Of a stretch of DNA of 26,593 nt, positions 23,928 to 26,593 are shown in pieces; the first letter of the stretch is position 1; every line of letters starts with the position of its first letter. This DNA comes from a virus. The notes below the pieces were generated by a model. That model saw only the letters and a program-made list of their open reading frames with translations. It ran no database searches and was not told the DNA's origin. The stretch is from positions 1 to 26,593 of IMG/VR virus record IMGVR_UViG_3300046463_000836; one strand, given 5' to 3'. Both the position numbers and the translations under genes were made by a program.

Positions 23928-24356
23928 CTATACAGGCCAATGGTAAGAGGTTCGAGGATTTTTAAAAATGTGTTCCTCTTCCTCGTATTTGCGATGTGAC
24001 TCTGTTTGCAGGGCTATAATCTCTTCCCAATCCTCTAAAGTCTGCGGAAAATGTCCGTCCATTAGAACCAATTCTAAGAATATTTTCAACCCCCTATAAT
24101 CATCAGGGCTATCCGTTTTTTGCGGAGGCGTGCCCCTGTCACCAATCCCAACCAGGGAGACCACTGACAAACGGTCCCACATTTCTTCGTTCGGGATCAC
24201 GATGATTTTTCTTCCAAGCCCCATTTCATGTGTCCGGGCAGTTGAAACGCTCGTATTCATGATTTTTCTATATCCGTCTATGACGATAAAATCATCGATT
24301 GCCTTAATCTCATAATCGATGGGCATGTACGAACTCGTTGCGGTAAAACGCATCAT
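23928..24356 (-). CDS. Hypothetical protein, last gene of minus-strand operon
   Basis: The product has 142 residues. ATG 24356 overlaps the HAD gene stop (TAATG) and has GGGAG upstream; ATG 24353 is also possible. It starts MMRFTATSSYMPIDYEIK. The middle contains beta-rich elements (FIVIDGYRKIMN, GRKIIVIPNEEMWDR) and the C-terminal half is acidic and helical (LEDWEEIIALQTESHRKYEEEEH). No catalytic motif or family is recognised. Tight coupling to the phosphatase suggests a shared task or co-transfer as accessory cargo. Confidence 0.7.
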   Translation of the reverse strand: MMRFTATSSYMPIDYEIKAIDDFIVIDGYRKIMNTSVSTARTHEMGLGRKIIVIPNEEMWDRLSVVSLVGIGDRGTPPQKTDSPDDYRGLKIFLELVLMDGHFPQTLEDWEEIIALQTESHRKYEEEEHIFKNPRTSYHWPV

Positions 24357-24838
24357 TATTCTCCCTTCGCAGCGACGGCTGCACTCAAAGACTCGAACCA
24401 TACAATAGGTAGTCCAGTGTTGCGTGCGATGATCTCATCGGCGTTTGCTGGCTCATCTTCTATAAGCAAAATGTCTGTTGCCCGATATTCGCCCACAAGC
24501 TCGCCAACGCGCCGGGCTTTCCACGCTTTCGTTTTTGTGCGCTGTTCGGATGCTGGCTTCATTTCCAGCCTCGCCAACGCGACGCCATGGGTATAGAGCC
24601 ACTCAACCGTGCAGCTCCGCATGGGGTTCGATGGGCGGTTCGTTAGAAAGACGAGCGTATACCGACGCTCTAACTTTTCCAGTGCCTCTACCGCACCGGG
24701 GATAACTACATCCAGATGGACGTACTGGCTGCTTAGGGCCAGATTCCAGTTCACCTTGCCATCCGTCGTACAGCGAGCAAATCGCTCCTCTGAATTACAA
24801 ACAACGCCATCAATGTCCACTATTGCGAGTCGATTCAT
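24356..24838 (-). CDS. HAD-superfamily phosphatase, PNK 3'-phosphatase-like
   Basis: The product has 160 residues from ATG 24838, which has GGTGGAGG upstream; a farther in-frame ATG (24874) would lack this site. HAD motif I is DIDGVVCNS (Asp8, Asp10) near the N terminus, motif II is VFLTNRPSN (Thr66), and motif IV is LLIEDEPANADEI (around Glu127/Asp128). A Lys near 94-107 could supply motif III. The cap is small. The size and DIDG form resemble phage HAD proteins related to the 3'-phosphatase half of T4 polynucleotide kinase, but the kinase half is absent. A role in nucleotide, tRNA or DNA-end dephosphorylation is possible; the substrate is unknown. Confidence 0.85.
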   Translation of the reverse strand: MNRLAIVDIDGVVCNSEERFARCTTDGKVNWNLALSSQYVHLDVVIPGAVEALEKLERRYTLVFLTNRPSNPMRSCTVEWLYTHGVALARLEMKPASEQRTKTKAWKARRVGELVGEYRATDILLIEDEPANADEIIARNTGLPIVWFESLSAAVAAKGE

Positions 24839-24854
24839 GCTACATCCTCCACCT

Positions 24855-25160
24855 TCATAATATAATTGCGCCATCGCGCTTGATCATCTCATCTGTTTCT
24901 TTCATTGCTTGCAGGAACTTCAAAAGTTCTGGTAACGACTGGAAACTTTTTGCTTTGTTGGCTAGAACCGCATTATCATTCGGGCTGACAAACGGGGCTA
25001 TCCAGTACCGACGCTCCTCAATATGTGAGTCGATGTTGATGTACTTCTCAGATGACGACAGCCAATTCCAACCTATTTCAGCAAGGAGTATGTCACAACG
25101 CTCCTTTACCTTTGGGCGACCTGCACCGGAACGAGCGCCACCATGATTTACGCTAACCAT
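24855..25160 (-). CDS. Small protein with GGARSGAGRPK N terminus, possible DNA-binding
   Basis: The product has 101 residues. ATG 25160 overlaps the previous stop (TAATG). The N-terminal GGARSGAGRPK is a basic Gly-rich tag seen on many phage small terminase-like and other DNA-associated proteins, where the usual form is GGARxGAGRK/RP. The rest (LLAEIGWNWLSSSEKYINID, ELLKFLQAMKETDEMIKRDG) has no family I recognise. It is shorter than a small terminase and sits far from the packaging genes, so I call it only a possible nucleic-acid-binding protein. Confidence 0.7.
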   Translation of the reverse strand: MVSVNHGGARSGAGRPKVKERCDILLAEIGWNWLSSSEKYINIDSHIEERRYWIAPFVSPNDNAVLANKAKSFQSLPELLKFLQAMKETDEMIKRDGAIIL

Positions 25161-25432
25161 TATTTAACCTTCTTCACTAAAGAATTGCGAGGATCTTCTA
25201 CATCCAGATAGCGGTAATCGTATTCCGTCTGAGTGCCATCATCCAATTCTATGAATATCCATTGAGGGATGCCATAAGAATTCCATTTATGATGGGAAAC
25301 AGCGCCCTGCTTCCATTTACCAGGAGCCCACTCAACCTCACACCACACTCTTGTGCCCACAGGAAGATACGCTGGGTACGCTTCATAATCTCCATTCCGT
25401 TCTGCTTCAGTGATTTCAAGCCCTGTGCTCAT
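25160..25432 (-). CDS. SH3-like small protein, first gene of minus-strand operon
   Basis: The product has 90 residues from ATG 25432, with AAGGAGA nine bases upstream. Residues ~23-80 look like an SH3/Tudor-type barrel: LPVGTRVWCEVEWAPGKWKQ, WIFIELDDGTQTEYDYRYLD and a closing DVEDP. Such small barrels in phages may bind nucleic acid or protein. Transcription probably starts at the palindrome-covered promoter at 25470-25498, so this gene and the three after it are likely regulated together. No precise function is supported. Confidence 0.7.
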   Translation of the reverse strand: MSTGLEITEAERNGDYEAYPAYLPVGTRVWCEVEWAPGKWKQGAVSHHKWNSYGIPQWIFIELDDGTQTEYDYRYLDVEDPRNSLVKKVK

Positions 25433-25463
25433 TTAGTGTCTCCTTGCTCGTATTTCTTCTTAC

Positions 25464-25485
25464 TTGAATAGTATATACTATTCAA
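25464..25485. promoter_or_regulatory. Palindromic operator over the -10 box
   Basis: A perfect 22-bp palindrome (half-site TTGAATAGTAT followed by its reverse complement) contains the -10 hexamer of the minus-strand operon promoter. A dimeric repressor bound here would block that promoter. No obvious repressor gene lies in the window. Confidence 0.65.
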
Positions 25486-25498
25486 TTTGAATATGCAA
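25470..25498 (-). promoter_or_regulatory. Promoter of the minus-strand four-gene operon
   Basis: Read on the minus strand, TTGCAT (25498-25493) and TATACT (25475-25470) are separated by exactly 17 bases. Transcription would begin around 25463, about 30 bases before the first start codon. The same two boxes with the same spacing occur again at 25689-25717. Confidence 0.75.
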
Positions 25499-25549
25499 TA
25501 GGTATTCATGTTAGTTTTGCAAGTTACACAATAACCCGTTTCACACGAC

Positions 25550-25682
25550 AAAAAAGCCTCACGCAAATGTGAGGCTTTTGCCCGCTTGGTTAATATTTCA
25601 ATCCCAACTGGGTTCAACATGCCATTTGTGTATTCTCTCTTTCAATCTCAGATGAGAGAGGAGAGTGCATTTCTAACGGCAC
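25550..25682 (-). ncRNA. Candidate small RNA with two CRISPR-repeat-like hairpins
   Basis: Between the promoter at 25689-25717 and an intrinsic terminator at 25552-25579 lies about 130 bases with no credible ORF. On the minus strand the RNA would begin near GUGCCGUUAGAAAUGCAC, able to fold with a 4-bp stem. Two similar units follow: CTCATCTGAGATTGAAAG (about 25657-25640) and CCCAGTTGGGATTGAAAT (about 25612-25595). Each is a 10-base hairpin palindrome directly followed by ATTGAAA. The stem differs by a compensated pair (CTC/GAG against CCC/GGG). Many CRISPR repeats end in ATTGAAA(C/G). The 44-base period is too short for a normal array. It could be an RNA anti-CRISPR mimic, a decayed mini-array or another structured RNA. 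Confidence 0.6.
25552..25579 (-). terminator. Intrinsic terminator of the candidate small RNA
   Basis: On the minus strand an 11-bp stem (AAAAGCCTCAC ... GTGAGGCTTTT) with loop ATTTGC ends in a run of T residues (TTTTTTG, with the T run continuing to about 25550). It lies before the promoter of the next minus-strand operon, so it isolates the small RNA from it. The symmetric A/T runs would let it work on both strands. Confidence 0.85.
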
Positions 25683-25688
25683 GTCTCT

Positions 25689-25717
25689 AGTATAGCCTAT
25701 AGAACCGTGCAATGCAA
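25689..25717 (-). promoter_or_regulatory. Promoter of the candidate small RNA
   Basis: On the minus strand, TTGCAT (25717-25712), a 17-base spacer and TATACT (25694-25689) form a good sigma70-type promoter. Both hexamers and the spacing are identical to those of the downstream operon promoter while the spacers differ, so the match is unlikely to be a simple duplication. The 22-bp palindrome is absent here. Confidence 0.75.
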
Positions 25718-25732
25718 GTATTTCAGCACAAC

Positions 25733-25772
25733 AAAAAGCCCACACTAGGGGCATGATCCCCAGGCGGGCTAG
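25733..25772 (-). terminator. Terminator-like hairpin after the 108-aa gene
   Basis: On the minus strand AGCCC ... GGGGATCATGCCCC ... GGGCT forms a two-part stem that ends in TTTTTG. A further inverted repeat, CAGCACAAC/GTTGTGCTG (about 25724-25732 and 25777-25785), encloses it. It lies between the 108-aa gene and the small-RNA promoter. Positions of the inner arms are approximate. Confidence 0.7.
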
Positions 25773-25853
25773 CAGTGTTGTGCTGCTCTCTCATTCTCGC
25801 TGATCTCGCAAAAAGCGGCAATGCTCAGACTCGCGGCTCAGTGCTATTTTGCG

Positions 25854-26180
25854 CTACGTGAGAGAGTGGGGCGATTGCCAGGCCTTGTACGGATTATCGT
25901 TGCCCTTTACGTCCCAAAGGGTCCTTACGTCTACTGCTTGCCCATATTCCCACTCCAATATTTGATCCTCACTATACGCCTGATCCGTTGGCGTGTAGGT
26001 ATTGCGATCATAACGACGCTGCAAGTATGCCAGTTCCCTCGCTTGCTTCAACTCAAGACGACGAGCCAGGTCTCGTGTGTGCGTTGCAACGTCTTGAGGC
26101 ACCATTGTTTCATATTCACGGATAGGTGCCACAGGTGGCCGTACAGGTGGCCTAGTCTTTGCTTCTTTTCTGCCATTCAT
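25854..26180 (-). CDS. Hypothetical charged protein, own promoter
   Basis: The product has 108 residues from ATG 26180, with AAAGGTGA upstream. The N terminus is basic and Pro-rich (KEAKTRPPVRPPVAP). The middle is a charged helix (RDLARRLELKQARELAYLQRR) and the C terminus is polar and aromatic. No family is recognised. It is the first minus-strand gene of the accessory region, with a promoter about 65 bases upstream, and is followed by a terminator-like hairpin, so it appears monocistronic. A small regulatory or host-directed early protein is possible. Confidence 0.65.
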   Translation of the reverse strand: MNGRKEAKTRPPVRPPVAPIREYETMVPQDVATHTRDLARRLELKQARELAYLQRRYDRNTYTPTDQAYSEDQILEWEYGQAVDVRTLWDVKGNDNPYKAWQSPHSLT

Positions 26181-26243
26181 CTACTGTCACCTTTCTTGTG
26201 CAAAATTAACATATACTCTCATCTCGACATCAGTAGTACTCAA

Positions 26244-26271
26244 AGTATACGCAATTCTGCGAGAAATTCAA
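26244..26271 (-). promoter_or_regulatory. Promoter of the 108-aa minus-strand gene
   Basis: On the minus strand, TTGAAT (26271-26266), 16 bases and TATACT (26249-26244) lie about 65 bases upstream of ATG 26180. The -10 is the same TATACT as in the other two minus-strand promoters. Confidence 0.6.
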
Positions 26272-26322
26272 TAGCGAACACGTGTACTACGCGGGGAGAA
26301 ATGCCAGATAGCTCGTGGATGA

Positions 26323-26352
26323 TTGTCTTTGAGTGCAAAAACATGGTATAAT
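26323..26352 (+). promoter_or_regulatory. Divergent plus-strand promoter with extended -10
   Basis: TTGTCT (26323-26328), an 18-base spacer and TATAAT (26347-26352) preceded by TGG give an extended -10. It points to the gene starting at 26402. Together with the promoter at 26244-26271 it forms a divergent control region of about 220 bases between the two coding regions. Confidence 0.7.
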
Positions 26353-26401
26353 AGTGTCCACAAATGTCAATTTATGTACTATATAAAAGTAAGGAATGGA
26401 C

Positions 26402-26593
26402 ATGGAAAGCGAGAAAATAAGGACGATTGGATACGAGAAGTGGCAGGGAAAGATAGAAGAGAAGCCAGTTGTCATCAAGAAGAGCGGGGAGACGAAGCAA
26501 ACCTCACTCATCGGTTTTTGTTGGGCATGCGGTAATGCCCACATTAAAGAGCATGTTCACAGAGATAAGGTTGACAAGCGCCTCTACTGCAAT
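26402..26593 (+). CDS. Zinc-ribbon-like protein, 5' part only (runs off window)
   Basis: The reading frame is open from ATG 26402 to the window end (64 codons), so the gene is cut at its 3' side. TAAGGA lies six bases before this ATG; ATG 26396 is also in frame but overlaps that site. The N terminus is charged (MESEKIRTIGYEKWQGKIEE). Then FCWACGNAHIKEHVH supplies a Cys-x2-Cys knuckle and possible His ligands, and RLYCN a third Cys at the edge. A zinc ribbon or zinc-finger protein expressed from the strong promoter upstream is likely, perhaps an early regulator. The domain cannot be completed from this window. Confidence 0.65.
   Translation, partial: MESEKIRTIGYEKWQGKIEEKPVVIKKSGETKQTSLIGFCWACGNAHIKEHVHRDKVDKRLYCN

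Noticed and set aside
24130-24860. Plus-strand ORFs opposite the HAD and adjacent genes.
   Set aside because: They are short, have poor starts, and overlap genes with recognisable motifs and good ribosome sites on the minus strand.
25595-25660. A true CRISPR array made of the two TTTCAATC-containing units.
   Set aside because: There are only two units, 44 bases apart, with identity limited to the hairpin-ATTGAAA part. A normal repeat plus spacer would need a longer period and better identity. I keep it as a CRISPR-repeat-like small RNA.
25821-26351. Plus-strand ORF of 176 codons across the accessory region.
   Set aside because: It has no ribosome site, is Cys/Ile/His-rich and overlaps the better supported minus-strand gene at 25854-26180, promoters and an intergenic region.
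1-26593. tRNA genes, integrase, attachment sites or insertion sequences.
   Set aside because: I saw no cloverleaf with a TTCRANNC arm, no recombinase or transposase motif and no paired direct repeats suggesting att sites, so I report none.

Overview
The window carries the head-completion, tail, tail-fibre and lysis genes of a tailed phage or prophage, then an accessory region on the opposite strand. A tape-measure protein, tail-tube proteins and no sheath gene point to a siphovirus with a long flexible tail. Its capsid is of the HK97 type. Terminase, portal, integrase and replication genes are not here; the first two would lie just upstream. GC content is moderate (about half by eye) and Shine-Dalgarno sites are canonical. 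The host cannot be proven from the sequence. An amidase endolysin with an XhlA-like partner suits a host with a peptidoglycan wall, and the papain-like peptidase and PilJ-like protein make me think of a soil bacterium such as a ktedonobacterial Chloroflexota. That host guess is inference at low confidence.

Layout, plus strand. 1-5878: C-terminal end of the prohead protease, HK97 major capsid protein, a small beta-rich protein, gp6-like connector, small ORF, head-tail joining protein, a 333-aa beta-rich protein, a small ORF, DUF3168-type tail terminator and a small Cys-containing protein. An intrinsic terminator at 5914-5952 interrupts this block. 5995-8816: two small genes, an HK97-gp10-like protein, two paralogous tail-tube-like proteins and the tail assembly chaperone with a -1 frameshift on an A8 run. 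8821-20684: tape measure, a 1404-aa mosaic tail-tip protein, a tail protein with six KK(F/Y)ATRF repeats, three small tail proteins and a beta-helix tailspike. 20737-23814: lysis cassette of XhlA-like protein, PilJ/NarX-like sensor-domain protein with no output domain, papain-like cysteine peptidase, amidase endolysin with an internal start for its C-terminal part, and holin. It ends in a 16-bp hairpin shared with the convergent minus-strand genes.

Layout, minus strand. 25432 down to 23928 is a four-gene operon (SH3-like protein, GARSGAGRPK protein, HAD phosphatase, unknown). Its promoter TTGCAT-N17-TATACT has a perfect 22-bp palindrome over the -10. Just upstream is an apparent stand-alone small-RNA gene (about 25682 down to 25550) with the same promoter boxes and its own terminator. 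It contains two hairpins, each followed at once by ATTGAAA, like the 3' end of many CRISPR repeats. Next comes a 108-aa gene of unknown function (26180-25854). A divergent plus-strand promoter then drives a zinc-ribbon-like protein that runs off the window.

The structural genes are tightly packed, often with ATGA or TAATG overlaps, as expected for a late operon. The most unusual parts are the candidate small RNA, the PilJ-like/papain pair inside the lysis cassette, and the endolysin internal start.
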